DNA of 56,516 nt from Rosettibacter sp964572725 (GCA_964572725.1 CAZNFW010000018.1:1-56516), one strand, 5' to 3'; shown: positions 1 to 9,257, numbered from the stretch's first letter. Numbers and translations are program-made. The notes: generated by a model from the letters alone, not told the origin.

Positions 1-2
1 AT

Positions 3-416
3 ACTACAAATGGAAGTAAAAGCATAGTAAAGGCAAAGTTCTGTGAAAATTTATTTATTGGATGCTTATTGAATCTGCCTGCACTAGCAAATCATCTGAT
101 AAATCTTAATCTTGATTTTGAAATTATTTGTGCAGGAACTAATGGGTTTTTCAATCTTGAAGATGCAGTTTGTGCTGGCATGCTAATTAATGAAATTTAT
201 TCACAAAATAATGAAATTCAACTTTCTGATTCAGCTGTTGCAAGTTTAACTTTGAGCAAACAAATGGGAAAAAATTTATATGAATTTTTAAGTGAAACAG
301 AACATGGAAAACTGCTAATAGAAAATGGTTTTCTTGATGACATTATAGAATGTTCAAAATATGGAATAACAGATGTAATTCCTTATTTTGTATCAGGTTC
401 TATTAAAAGACTCTAA
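3..416 (+). CDS. 2-phosphosulfolactate phosphatase-like protein (ComB family), 5' truncated
   Basis: The reading frame is open from the window edge, so only the C-terminal part (about 137 residues) is present. The visible piece begins TTNGSKSIV, followed by NLPALANHL and then ICAGTNGFFNLEDAVCAG. This matches the ComB pattern of a TTNGT-like substrate loop and a later CAGTxGxxxLEDxxxAG segment. The family hydrolyses 2-phosphosulfolactate to sulfolactate, the second step of coenzyme M synthesis in methanogens, but it is widespread in bacteria that make no coenzyme M, so the substrate here is uncertain. The C-terminus ends GITDVIPYFVSG, as in the family. The stop lies 22 bases before the likely ftsK start. 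Confidence 0.72.
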   Translation, partial: TTNGSKSIVKAKFCENLFIGCLLNLPALANHLINLNLDFEIICAGTNGFFNLEDAVCAGMLINEIYSQNNEIQLSDSAVASLTLSKQMGKNLYEFLSETEHGKLLIENGFLDDIIECSKYGITDVIPYFVSGSIKRL

Positions 417-438
417 TATAAAAGTCGTTTTTGGAATA

Positions 439-2880
439 ATGTCTAAAAAAAGAAATACATATGATAATAAAGAAAAAGAATTTTTTGTAATATCTCCTAA
501 AAAGAAGAAAAAAATTTCGGGTATACTTTTAATAGTCTTATCCCTTTTTACTTTTTTGAGTATACTTTCTTATTCCCGTTATGACGATGCATTTTTTTCT
601 TACCGCTTTACTGACTTGTTCAATATCTTTTTTGCTAATCCAGAATTAAAAGAAAAAGCAGCACATACTCATAATTGGCTTGGCATTTTTGGTGCTTATG
701 TTTCTAACTTTTTCATTCATTCAACACTTGGATATTTTTCTTTAATATTTCCAATTATTCTTTTTGTTTGGGGTTATACAATTTTAAGAGGGGAAGATTC
801 AAAATTAGCTGTTTACTTCACTAATTTCTTCCTTGTTGTAGGAATCCTTATTTCAACATTTTTTGGTGTCTTGCGAAATGCAAAAGAATTCGGATTATTG
901 AAAGATTATTATGAACTTTCTGGCAATGTAGGTGATTATTTTGGTGTTGCATTAAGCAATTTAATGGGCGGATTGGGCAGTTTGATTTTGTTATCTGCAG
1001 GTATGATAATTACTTTAATAATTTCATTTGATGTTCAATTTGCTTCGTTGCTTAATTTCATTAAGAAGTTTTATAAAGAAGAAATTAAAAAAGAGGAAGC
1101 TGAAACTGAGGATGAAGAAGGATTTTCTATTGATAGTATAATTAAAATAAAAAATCATCAAATTGAAAAATTAGAAGAACATGATGAAAATGAAACAGAC
1201 AAAAAAACAAAGAAAACAGAGACAAAAATTAGAATTATTAAAAAAGATGAATTAGAAAAAATTCCTGAAGAAGAAAAGCCAGTAAAATCAAAAAAACAAG
1301 AGACTAAAAAGCCAGAAAAAATTGATACAGAAGAAATTTTTCCAGCAGTTGATATAGAAAAAGAAGCTGAGCTTCCAGACCAATGGAATGAAGAGATTGA
1401 TTATAACCCGCCGAGTTTAGATTTGTTAATAACACCTGATGACGAAGAAGTTAAAATTCATGAGAGTGAGTTAAAAAGAAATGCTGAACTCTTAAAAGAA
1501 AAGCTCGCACTTTTTGATATAGAAATTGAAGATATAACAGTAACACCCGGACCTGTTGTAACGCTTTATGAAATTGTTCCGGCTCCGGGTGTAAAAATTA
1601 GCAGAATTGTTAGTCTCGAGCATGATATTGCTTTAGCACTTGCAGCTCGAGGAATAAGAATTATAGCACCAATTCCGGGCAAAAGTGCAATAGGAGTTGA
1701 AATACCAAATGCTGAATCATCTATTGTTCGTGCAAAATCTGTGATAAGCAAATTAAAAGATTCAAAAGCAGAACTTCCACTTGCACTTGGAAAAACAATC
1801 TCAGGTGAAGTATACATTACAGATTTAGCTAAGATGCCGCATCTGTTAATTGCTGGTTCTACAGGTTCAGGGAAAAGTGTTGGCATTAATATGATAATCC
1901 ATAGTTTAATTTATTCCAAACATCCTTCTGATGTTAAGTTCGTAATTTTTGACCCCAAAAAAATTGAATTGTCTTTCTACAAAAAATTGAGCAGGCATTT
2001 TCTTGCTGTATCTCCAGATTTGGAAGAAGAAATTATAACTACTCCATCAAATGCCTTGCTTGCTCTTAAAGCAGTTGAATATGAAATGGAAAAACGTTAT
2101 GATAAACTTGCAAAAGCCGGTGTACGCAACATTGTTGATTACAATAAAAAAGTACTCAATCCAAGAACTCGTCCTCATGATACTGATGAAATCAAACATC
2201 ATAAACTGCCTTACATAGTTGTAATTATTGACGAGCTTGCAGATTTAATGATGACATCTGGCAAGGAAGTCGAAGAACCAATTGCTCGCTTGGCTCAGCT
2301 TGCACGTGCTGTAGGAATTCATTTGATTCTTGCAACTCAAAGACCATCTGTAAATGTTATTACCGGAGTAATTAAAGCAAATTTCAGTGCAAGAATTGCG
2401 TATCAGGTAGCAACTAAAATTGATTCTCGAACAATTCTTGATATGAATGGGGCAGAACAATTGCTTGGTAGCGGAGACATGCTTTTCCTGCCGGCTGGAA
2501 TGCCAAAACCAATTCGTATTCAAAATGCATTTATTACAACTGAAGAGATTGAAAGAGTAACAAATTTTATCTATCAGCAGAAAGGTTATTCAAAAAGATA
2601 TTTTCTGCCCTCTCTTTATGAAAAGAAAAAAGCAGAAATGAGTAATTTTTTATCTGATCTTGACCCAATGTTTGAAGAAGCTGCAAGAATTGTAGTTCGT
2701 CATCAGCAGGGTTCTGTTTCTCTTTTGCAAAGAAAATTAAAATTGGGTTATTCGCGTGCAGCAAGAATTGTCGACCAGCTTGAACAAGCTGGTATTGTAG
2801 GTCCTGCCGAAGGCAGTAAAGCGCGCGAAGTAATAGTTGAAAATGAAGAACAACTCGAAACAATTTTAAGGTCTCTATGA
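439..2880 (+). CDS. ftsK: DNA translocase FtsK/SpoIIIE
   Basis: This is the membrane-anchored, ATP-driven DNA pump that clears the septum and helps chromosome dimer resolution. From the ATG at 439 it has 813 residues: several N-terminal membrane segments (about residues 25-190), a Lys/Glu-rich linker, then the motor. Walker A GSTGSGKS is at 473-480 and the Walker B acidic pair in VVIIDELADLMM is at D598-E599. The C-terminus is the winged-helix gamma domain (SVSLLQRKLKLGYSRAARI) that reads KOPS sites. A TTG at 388 extends the frame upstream but overlaps the previous gene and adds no recognisable sequence, so I chose 439. The stop overlaps the next start by four bases (ATGA). A tyrosine recombinase of the XerC/XerD type, FtsK's usual partner, lies at 19358. 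Confidence 0.95.
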   Translation: MSKKRNTYDNKEKEFFVISPKKKKKISGILLIVLSLFTFLSILSYSRYDDAFFSYRFTDLFNIFFANPELKEKAAHTHNWLGIFGAYVSNFFIHSTLGYFSLIFPIILFVWGYTILRGEDSKLAVYFTNFFLVVGILISTFFGVLRNAKEFGLLKDYYELSGNVGDYFGVALSNLMGGLGSLILLSAGMIITLIISFDVQFASLLNFIKKFYKEEIKKEEAETEDEEGFSIDSIIKIKNHQIEKLEEHDENETDKKTKKTETKIRIIKKDELEKIPEEEKPVKSKKQETKKPEKIDTEEIFPAVDIEKEAELPDQWNEEIDYNPPSLDLLITPDDEEVKIHESELKRNAELLKEKLALFDIEIEDITVTPGPVVTLYEIVPAPGVKISRIVSLEHDIALALAARGIRIIAPIPGKSAIGVEIPNAESSIVRAKSVISKLKDSKAELPLALGKTISGEVYITDLAKMPHLLIAGSTGSGKSVGINMIIHSLIYSKHPSDVKFVIFDPKKIELSFYKKLSRHFLAVSPDLEEEIITTPSNALLALKAVEYEMEKRYDKLAKAGVRNIVDYNKKVLNPRTRPHDTDEIKHHKLPYIVVIIDELADLMMTSGKEVEEPIARLAQLARAVGIHLILATQRPSVNVITGVIKANFSARIAYQVATKIDSRTILDMNGAEQLLGSGDMLFLPAGMPKPIRIQNAFITTEEIERVTNFIYQQKGYSKRYFLPSLYEKKKAEMSNFLSDLDPMFEEAARIVVRHQQGSVSLLQRKLKLGYSRAARIVDQLEQAGIVGPAEGSKAREVIVENEEQLETILRSL

Positions 2881-3479
2881 AACTGATTTTTTTCTTTTTG
2901 GTTTCATTTCAAATTTTATATGCACAAAGTGGCGCTGAATCTTTAAAGAAAATTCAAAATAAGTTTAATTCTATTACAGATTTTACAGCTAATTTTATCC
3001 AAACAGATTGTAAATCATCAGTTAAAAACTCTGTAGCATTAAAAGGGAAAATTTATTACAAGAAAAAAAATAAATTTGTTGTTGAATTAAAGAATCAATT
3101 AATTGTTTCTAATGGTGAATTTATTTGGAATTATAATCAAAAACAAAAACAGGTTATAATTAGTTATCTTTCTGATGAACCAACTGTATACTCAATAGAA
3201 AAAATAATTTATAATTATCCATCCCTTTGCAGCATTAAACTGACAAAAAAAGATAATGAAGAAATAATTCAACTTATTCCGAAGGAAGGTATGCTTGATT
3301 TGAAAGATATAAAAATCTGGAAAGATAATAATAATATGATTTCAAAACTCGAAGTCACAGATATAGGAGATATGTGTTATTTCATTCAATTTGAAGATAT
3401 TACAATAAATCAAAATATACCGGATAATAAATTTACCTTTAATCCTCCAAAAGGAATTCGTGTTGTTGACCTCCGTTAA
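2877..3479 (+). CDS. lolA: LolA-like outer-membrane lipoprotein carrier protein
   Basis: A 200-residue secreted protein with a clear signal peptide (MKLIFFFLVSFQILYAQS). After it come the LolA hallmarks: an amphipathic helix SLKKIQNKFNSITDFTANF, then the half-barrel strands FIQTD, LKGKIYYKKKNKFVVEL, NGEFIWNYNQKQKQVII and FTFNPPKGIRVVD. LolA shuttles lipoproteins through the periplasm from LolCDE to the outer membrane. The start overlaps the ftsK stop (ATGA), so the genes are probably translationally coupled. FtsK followed by LolA is a common neighbour pair. No LolB is visible in the window, as is usual outside gamma- and beta-proteobacteria. Confidence 0.85.
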   Translation: MKLIFFFLVSFQILYAQSGAESLKKIQNKFNSITDFTANFIQTDCKSSVKNSVALKGKIYYKKKNKFVVELKNQLIVSNGEFIWNYNQKQKQVIISYLSDEPTVYSIEKIIYNYPSLCSIKLTKKDNEEIIQLIPKEGMLDLKDIKIWKDNNNMISKLEVTDIGDMCYFIQFEDITINQNIPDNKFTFNPPKGIRVVDLR

Positions 3480-4539
3480 AGAACATAGAAAATTTCTGAA
3501 AAAATTTAGCGGGTATGTGCTGCCCGTTATTCTGACAATCATTTTTCTAATACTTGCTTTTAGAGGGATTGATTTAAAAAAATCATTTACACTCATCGCC
3601 CAAACATCTATAATATGGCTTTTATTTTATATTATTATTTTTTACATATCTCATTACATTCGTGCTGTTCGGTGGAAAGTAATAATTCATTCTATAAAAC
3701 CAGATGCATCTTCATTAAATTTATTTGGTGCTGTAATGATAGGTTATGGTGTTAATTGTGTTATTCCGCGTTTTGGAGAAATTTATAGGGGATTATTTCT
3801 TGGCAAGTGGGAAAAAATATCCCGCACTACAATGATTGGAACAATTATAGTTGAAAGAGTGATTGATATAATTTCTTTTGGCCTGGCTGCTTTTGTTAGT
3901 GTATTATTATACTCTGGTGACTTGTTTAAAAAAATTGTCTGGTTAAAGTCTACATTAATTATTGGATTTGTTATAATCTCTGTCATAATTTTGCTTTTAA
4001 TTATAATTGTTAAGTATGAACATGGCTTGACATCATCACTATTTGGGTTTCTTAATAAAATAAATCCGAAAATATCAAACAAACTTACTGAGTTGATTTC
4101 TACTTTAGCAGAAGGCTTCTCAAGTATTAAAGGGTATAAAAATATATTTATGATTATTTTTTTAACTGTCTTGATGTTTTGGATCTATGCAGTAAATACT
4201 TATGTTGGATTTTTCATGCTCCATATGCAGGATGTTCGGGATATTAATTTGAATATGGCTTGGGTTTTTATGGCTATTAGCGCATTCGGTACTTTAATTC
4301 CAACACCAGGTGGAACAGGTTCATATCATATAATATCAATTTTTATTCTTTCTAAATTGTATAACTTTAGTTATGAAGTCAGTGCAGCATATGCAATCTT
4401 AACTCATTTTATTCAATATTTTGTATTTGTTGTTTCAACTCTGCTGCTAATTTTTATTATAAACAAGTTGAGAGAAAAGAAAGGGGAGTCGAAAGAAAAT
4501 TTTATAACAGTTTTTAATTCTAACTCTGGAGATAAATGA
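3460..4539 (+). CDS. YbhN/AglD-type integral membrane protein (lysylphosphatidylglycerol synthase transmembrane domain family)
   Basis: About 359 residues with seven to eight hydrophobic segments. The pattern fits the UPF0104 / LPG-synthase TM family: an early YIIIFYISHYIRAVRWK, VNCVIPRFGEIYRG in the first third, and a late GTLIPTPGGTGSYH. Relatives include the flippase part of MprF, and the family is thought to move or scramble lipids. The real function here is unknown. No ATG is available near the start. GTG at 3460 and TTG at 3463 or 3466 all lie inside the 3' end of lolA, and AAGGA at 3451-3455 best fits one of the TTG codons, so the start is uncertain by a few codons. It sits between lolA and a barrel protein in one run of genes. 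Confidence 0.8.
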   Translation: MLLTSVKEHRKFLKKFSGYVLPVILTIIFLILAFRGIDLKKSFTLIAQTSIIWLLFYIIIFYISHYIRAVRWKVIIHSIKPDASSLNLFGAVMIGYGVNCVIPRFGEIYRGLFLGKWEKISRTTMIGTIIVERVIDIISFGLAAFVSVLLYSGDLFKKIVWLKSTLIIGFVIISVIILLLIIIVKYEHGLTSSLFGFLNKINPKISNKLTELISTLAEGFSSIKGYKNIFMIIFLTVLMFWIYAVNTYVGFFMLHMQDVRDINLNMAWVFMAISAFGTLIPTPGGTGSYHIISIFILSKLYNFSYEVSAAYAILTHFIQYFVFVVSTLLLIFIINKLREKKGESKENFITVFNSNSGDK

Positions 4540-5177
4540 AAAAGATACTTTTTCTTTTCATCACGCTTCCCATTTTAATTAATGCACAATGGGATTTCGA
4601 AATTGCAATGGGTTTAGATTTTAAATCAACTCCATCTTATCGCGATTATATTAACTCAAATTTTTCTCAGTACGGTAAAAAACTTTCATCTTTTTCGAGT
4701 GCAGTTAATTTTAGTGGAGAAGTTAATTATATAATTTCCAAAAATTTTCAATTTGGCGGCGAACTTAGTTATTTAATTGATTCTTATAATGCTTCTGTTG
4801 GTGCAGGCGGCATTTATGAAATTTCATATACTTTTTTAAGACCATCAATAGTAGCTTATTATGTGGTTAGTGGAAATGGTTATAAATTTAAATTTGGTGG
4901 TGGATTTGGACCAAGATTCATCTTTTTAACCGAAGATAATATTACAAAAATTGATTACTCAACAAATGGATTTGGATTACTGATTAAAATAGAAGGCAAT
5001 ACACTATTGAGTGACAATTTGTATGCTGTGATTGGATTTGACTTAAGATTTGATATTTCTGGTGAACTTAAAGATAAAATTTACCAGAACAAAATAATCA
5101 ACTTTTATAATGGTCAAGCAGTTAATATGACATCTGTTTCAGGTGGCATTAAACTCGGGATTGCATACTTTTTTTAA
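4536..5177 (+). CDS. Small outer-membrane beta-barrel protein of unknown function
   Basis: 213 residues with a signal peptide (MKKILFLFITLPILINAQ). The rest alternates aromatic and polar residues in strand-like stretches (FQFGGELSYLID, YKFKFGGGFGPRF, LYAVIGFDLRFD) and ends in a hydrophobic, Phe-terminated strand (GGIKLGIAYFF), typical of a barrel recognised by BamA. Size and style resemble PorT/OmpW-like 8-strand barrels of Bacteroidota, but I do not recognise a specific family. It overlaps the previous stop by four bases (ATGA) and lies nine bases before uppP, so it belongs to an envelope-biogenesis run. Confidence 0.7.
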   Translation: MKKILFLFITLPILINAQWDFEIAMGLDFKSTPSYRDYINSNFSQYGKKLSSFSSAVNFSGEVNYIISKNFQFGGELSYLIDSYNASVGAGGIYEISYTFLRPSIVAYYVVSGNGYKFKFGGGFGPRFIFLTEDNITKIDYSTNGFGLLIKIEGNTLLSDNLYAVIGFDLRFDISGELKDKIYQNKIINFYNGQAVNMTSVSGGIKLGIAYFF

Positions 5178-5186
5178 GAGTAAAAT

Positions 5187-6035
5187 ATGAACATTTTCGA
5201 AGCAATAATACTTGGTATAATTCAAGGACTAACAGAATTTTTGCCTATTAGCAGCACAGGGCATCTTACAGTTGCCGGGAAATTAATGAATTTAATTTCT
5301 TCTGATAAACCACAACAATGGACCTCTTTCATAGCTGTAATTCAGCTTGGAACTTTGATTGCTGTTGTATTCTATTTTCGTAATGATATTATGAATATCA
5401 TTAAAGATTTTTTCAAAGATAATTTTGTAGAAAGAAAAAGTTTCAACGCTCAATCATTGAACTCTAAGATGGGATGGTATCTTGCAATTGCGACTATTCC
5501 AGTAGCTGTTATTGGGTTGCTTCTTAAAGATGTAATTGAAGGTGAAATTACAAAAAATTTATATGTGATATCAGCAAGTCTAATTATGCTGGCAATTATA
5601 CTTGCAATTGCAGAAAAAACTGGAAGGTTCAAACGAGAAATGAATGATATTAAATGGTATGATGCATTTGTTATTGGGCTTGCACAATCACTTGCTTTGA
5701 TACCCGGCTCTTCTCGTTCCGGTACTACAATTACAATAGGTTTGTTTCTTGGATTAAAGAGGGAAACTGCAGCTCGTTTTTCATTTTTAATGAGCATCCC
5801 TGCAGTCCTTGCAAGCGGTATGCTGGAATTTTATGAATCATTGAAATATATTGATTTTAATTCTTCATTAAACTTAATTACTGCAACAATTGTATCTGGA
5901 ATAGTTGGTTATTTATCTATTGAATTTTTGTTAAGATATTTAAAAAGGAAATCAACCCTTATTTTTATTATCTATAGAATTGTTATTGGAATTTTAATAT
6001 TATTTTTTATCAGTAATGGATTAATAAAACCATAG
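5187..6035 (+). CDS. uppP: Undecaprenyl-diphosphatase UppP (BacA)
   Basis: An integral membrane phosphatase that converts undecaprenyl diphosphate to the monophosphate carrier used for peptidoglycan and O-antigen synthesis; it also confers bacitracin tolerance. The length of 282 residues is normal for the family. Both signature motifs are intact: the N-terminal GLTEFLPISSTGHL near residues 12-25 and the catalytic PGSSRSGTTI near residue 175. Several transmembrane helices are evident. It follows the barrel gene closely and is followed after seven bases by the cyclophilin gene. Confidence 0.96.
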   Translation: MNIFEAIILGIIQGLTEFLPISSTGHLTVAGKLMNLISSDKPQQWTSFIAVIQLGTLIAVVFYFRNDIMNIIKDFFKDNFVERKSFNAQSLNSKMGWYLAIATIPVAVIGLLLKDVIEGEITKNLYVISASLIMLAIILAIAEKTGRFKREMNDIKWYDAFVIGLAQSLALIPGSSRSGTTITIGLFLGLKRETAARFSFLMSIPAVLASGMLEFYESLKYIDFNSSLNLITATIVSGIVGYLSIEFLLRYLKRKSTLIFIIYRIVIGILILFFISNGLIKP

Positions 6036-6042
6036 GTGAATT

Positions 6043-6663
6043 ATGAATCTGCATAAAATTACATTAATGATAATATTTTCTTTGTTGATTTTATCCTGTA
6101 CATCAAATGGACAAAAGGAAACTAAAAAGCAAAATGATGAAAAAATAAACTTAGAGGAATTAATTACATTAAAGAATGATGAGAAATTAATTGCTATTAT
6201 GAAAACAAGTTTGGGATCCATTGAACTTGAGTTATTCCCATACGAAGCGCCTAAAACTGTAAAAAATTTTGTGGGGTTGTCGTTAAAAGGTTATTATGAT
6301 GGAGTAATTTTTCATCGTGTGATAAAAGATTTTATGATTCAAGGCGGTGACCCAACTGGAACAGGAAGAGGCGGGGCAAGTATTTATGGAGGTCCATTCG
6401 AAGATGAATTTTCTCCTTCATTAAAGCATAATTCTCCGGGTATTCTTTCTATGGCTAATGCAGGGCCAAATACAAATCTCAGTCAATTTTTTATAACTGT
6501 AGTGCCAACCCCATGGCTTGACTTAAAACATACAATTTTTGGAAAAGTATTGAGAGGTATGGAAGTAGTAAGAGAAATTAATTCTGTTCCAACAGACGAA
6601 AAAGACAGACCTTTAGAAAATGTGATTATCGAGAAAATTACAATAGAGAAACGAAAATTCTGA
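6043..6663 (+). CDS. Cyclophilin-type peptidyl-prolyl cis-trans isomerase, lipoprotein
   Basis: 206 residues. The N-terminus is a lipoprotein signal (MNLHKITLMIIFSLLILSC) with Cys19 as the likely lipidation site, followed by a short charged linker. The cyclophilin domain runs from about residue 50. It shows FHRVIKDFMIQGGDPTGTG with the catalytic Arg of the FHR motif, then SMANAGPNTNLSQFFIT and LDLKHTIFGKVLRGMEVV. It should catalyse proline isomerisation during folding of exported proteins, anchored to the inner or outer membrane. AGGTG just upstream of the ATG overlaps the uppP stop and serves as ribosome binding site. Confidence 0.92.
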   Translation: MNLHKITLMIIFSLLILSCTSNGQKETKKQNDEKINLEELITLKNDEKLIAIMKTSLGSIELELFPYEAPKTVKNFVGLSLKGYYDGVIFHRVIKDFMIQGGDPTGTGRGGASIYGGPFEDEFSPSLKHNSPGILSMANAGPNTNLSQFFITVVPTPWLDLKHTIFGKVLRGMEVVREINSVPTDEKDRPLENVIIEKITIEKRKF

Positions 6664-6667
6664 AATT

Positions 6668-8125
6668 ATGCAATCAGAATTCTTTACATCACGATGGAGT
6701 TTAATTTTATCGATGCTTGGAATTGCTGTCGGCACTGGCAATATCTGGCGATTTTCAAGAGTTGTAGCACAAAATGGAGGAGGTTCTTTTTTAATTCCAT
6801 GGGTCATATTTTTAATCATTTGGTCAGTACCTTTAATTATCTCTGAATTTGCCTTAGGGAAATTTACAAGGAAAGCACCTGTTGGAGCTTTCATAAAAAC
6901 TGCTGGTTATAATTTTGCATGGATGGGAGCCTTTGTTGCATTTGTTTCCACAGCAATTATGTTTTATTACTCTGTAGTTACAGGCTGGTGTATTAAATAT
7001 TTTTTATCTTCAATATCTGGGGATTTATTTAACACATCAAATCATTTGCTATACTGGAATGAATTTTCTTCAGGATTATTGCCAATTTATTTTCACTTAT
7101 TTGCAATGATTATAGGTTCAATAGTAATATACAAAGGAGTAGTTAAAGGAATAGAAAAAGTAAATAAAATTCTTGTATCTATGCTAGTTGTAATTCTTTT
7201 AATTCTTTTTGTTCGCGCAGTAACTCTACCAAACGCAATAGAAGGAATTAAATTTTTTTTTATTCCTAAACTCGAATATCTTATAGATTACAAAGTATGG
7301 CTTAATGCATTAACACAAAATGCATGGGATACTGGAGCTGGGTGGGGTTTGATTTTGACTTATGCAACTTATATGAAACACAAAGAAGATATTGCATTAA
7401 ATGCTTCATTAATTGGCTTTGGCAATAATTCTATTTCTTTATTTGCAGGAATTATTATTTTTTCTACAGTATTTGCTTTGAGTTCGACTGATGCTCTTCA
7501 ACAAATAATGCAATCCGGTCCTGCTAATACAGGCTTAACATTTGTAGTTTTACCACAATTGTTTTTGAAAATGTCAAATTCCTTAATAGTTAATATTACA
7601 TTTTCATCACTGTTTTTTCTTGCATTGTCGTTTGCAGCTTTTACATCTTTAATATCAATGATTGAATTAGCAGTCAGGACATTAATCGATTTTGGTATGC
7701 AAAGAAAAACTGCAACAATTATTATTTGCTTTTTTGGGTTTATTCTCGGCATACCTTCAGCACTAAATATTAATTTTTTAATAAATCAGGATTGGGTTTG
7801 GGGCGTTGGATTAATTTTAAGTGGTGCGTTTATATCTTTTGCAGTTAATAAATATGGAACTGAAAAGTTCAGAAAAGAAATCATAAATGCTTCGTGGCAT
7901 GACATAAAAGTTGGCAAATGGTATTTTTGGGTTATGAAATATGTTGTGCCAGTTTTAGCAATTTTGTTGCTGACCTGGTGGTTAATATCATCAACTTCAT
8001 GGGATAGACAATGGTGGAACCCATTCCATCGTGAAAATTTAGGAACAACCTTGTTCCAATGGTTGATTGTGATTTTTTTATTTTTATTGTTTAATAAAAA
8101 AATTGTAAACAAAATTTCAGAATGA
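6668..8125 (+). CDS. NSS-family Na+-dependent amino-acid symporter
   Basis: 485 residues with 11-12 hydrophobic helices. The first helix carries the NSS substrate and Na+ site signature as AVGTGNIWRFSRVVAQNGGG; the usual WRFP proline is Ser. A second conserved stretch, AWDTGAGWGLILTYATYMK, corresponds to TM6 and TM7. The family (LeuT, MhsT, TnaT, MetP) couples Na+ entry to uptake of amino acids. The substrate cannot be read from sequence, but the tiny membrane gene overlapping its stop (8122) is the arrangement seen for the MetP/MetS methionine-alanine importer of Corynebacterium, which points to an MetP-like system. Confidence 0.93.
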   Translation: MQSEFFTSRWSLILSMLGIAVGTGNIWRFSRVVAQNGGGSFLIPWVIFLIIWSVPLIISEFALGKFTRKAPVGAFIKTAGYNFAWMGAFVAFVSTAIMFYYSVVTGWCIKYFLSSISGDLFNTSNHLLYWNEFSSGLLPIYFHLFAMIIGSIVIYKGVVKGIEKVNKILVSMLVVILLILFVRAVTLPNAIEGIKFFFIPKLEYLIDYKVWLNALTQNAWDTGAGWGLILTYATYMKHKEDIALNASLIGFGNNSISLFAGIIIFSTVFALSSTDALQQIMQSGPANTGLTFVVLPQLFLKMSNSLIVNITFSSLFFLALSFAAFTSLISMIELAVRTLIDFGMQRKTATIIICFFGFILGIPSALNINFLINQDWVWGVGLILSGAFISFAVNKYGTEKFRKEIINASWHDIKVGKWYFWVMKYVVPVLAILLLTWWLISSTSWDRQWWNPFHRENLGTTLFQWLIVIFLFLLFNKKIVNKISE

Positions 8126-8262
8126 CTTTGTTAGAAATTTTTTTCGGAATTTTTATAACAGGATTTATCTGGGGTGGATTTATTTATCTCATAATAAAAG
8201 CAATTAAATTAGAAAAGAAAAAATCCAATAATTATGGCAAAAAAAATATTACCATCACTTAA
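8122..8262 (+). CDS. Small membrane protein, candidate MetS-like small subunit of the NSS transporter
   Basis: A 46-codon frame that starts with an ATG overlapping the symporter stop by four bases (ATGA) and ends at 8262, inside the first codons of holA. The product MTLLEIFFGIFITGFIWGGF... has one membrane helix with an internal IWGG motif, then a basic tail (IIKAIKLEKKK). This fits the short single-helix subunits (MetS-like) that follow NSS transporters in other bacteria. I recall the WGG motif from that family but cannot search it here. In Corynebacterium glutamicum MetS is required for MetP activity. The coupled start supports translation; the tail overlapping holA by 29 bases argues mildly against a fixed C-terminus. 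Confidence 0.62.
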   Translation: MTLLEIFFGIFITGFIWGGFIYLIIKAIKLEKKKSNNYGKKNITIT

Positions 8263-9244
8263 TGAATTAATAAAAGAATTAAAGAAAAAAAATTTTTTGC
8301 CGGTTTATTTTATTTGCGGTGAAGATAATTACAATATTAATTATTCGGTGGAGTTAATTATAGAATCCGCAAAACAATTTGTAAAATCTGATTTTGATAT
8401 TGAAACAATTGATGCAGAGCGCGGACAAAATATTTCTGATATAATTGATATGGCTCTTGCTTTTCCATTTGGCGGCGGCAAAAAAATAATTGTTGTTAAA
8501 AATTTTGATAAACTAAGTGATAAAAAGTCGTTAAGCGATTATTTATCTTCTCCAGCAGAATTTACAATTTTAATTTTAGTACAGAACTCAAGAGTATCAG
8601 ACTTATCAAAAGAACCTTTTGCTGCACTTATTAATAAAGGATTTTTGTTTGAAATAAAAACCGAATCAGGCGAAGAACTTATTGATTGGTTTGAAAGAAA
8701 AGCACAAGAATATAAGATAAAACTTACTCGAGAAAATATTTATAATATTCTGGAAATGGTCGGAGAGGATAAAAGTTTACTTGAAAGCCAGCTTAAGAAA
8801 ATTTCAATTTATTTATTAGATAAAGACAATATTTCTTTTGAAGAGATTAAAAAATTAATTTCATCAACAAAACAATATTCTATTTTTGACTTGCAGGAAG
8901 CTATTGGAAAAGGTGATAAATTTAAAGCAGTTGAAATCGCTTATAATCTTATAGATAGTGGGCAAGAAATCGTTGTTATTATCAATATGCTTGCTAAGTT
9001 TGTTTTAACTATTTCTCAAATTCTTGAAATGATAAAAACAAATGTTAATGATAATGAAGCAGCACGAAAACTTCAGCTAAGCTGGTATTATTATGTTAAT
9101 TGTAAAAAAGCAAATTTTTTATTTTCTGATGCGAGATTATTAAATGCAACTCGTGCATTATTTGAAGCTGATTTGGCTGTAAAAACGACAGCAGTTGACC
9201 CAAAAACTGTCTTGATAACTCTAATTTCAAAAATAATGCAATAA
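8234..9244 (+). CDS. holA: DNA polymerase III delta subunit HolA
   Basis: The clamp-loader delta subunit that opens the sliding clamp during replication. 336 residues, the usual size. Recognisable features are PVYFICGEDNYNI near residue 23 (a degenerate P-loop start typical of HolA), LAFPFGGGKKIIVVKNFD near 75-92, and DLQEAIGKGDKFKAVEIAYNLIDSGQE at the start of the C-terminal collar domain. It is followed by an 86-base gap with a probable promoter for the sigma factor gene. Confidence 0.9.
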   Translation: MAKKILPSLNELIKELKKKNFLPVYFICGEDNYNINYSVELIIESAKQFVKSDFDIETIDAERGQNISDIIDMALAFPFGGGKKIIVVKNFDKLSDKKSLSDYLSSPAEFTILILVQNSRVSDLSKEPFAALINKGFLFEIKTESGEELIDWFERKAQEYKIKLTRENIYNILEMVGEDKSLLESQLKKISIYLLDKDNISFEEIKKLISSTKQYSIFDLQEAIGKGDKFKAVEIAYNLIDSGQEIVVIINMLAKFVLTISQILEMIKTNVNDNEAARKLQLSWYYYVNCKKANFLFSDARLLNATRALFEADLAVKTTAVDPKTVLITLISKIMQ

Positions 9245-9257
9245 AAAAATTATTGAG

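Noticed and set aside
388..438. Upstream TTG start for ftsK
   Set aside because: It overlaps the end of the ComB-like gene and adds 17 residues with no family similarity; the ATG at 439 fits the normal FtsK N-terminus.
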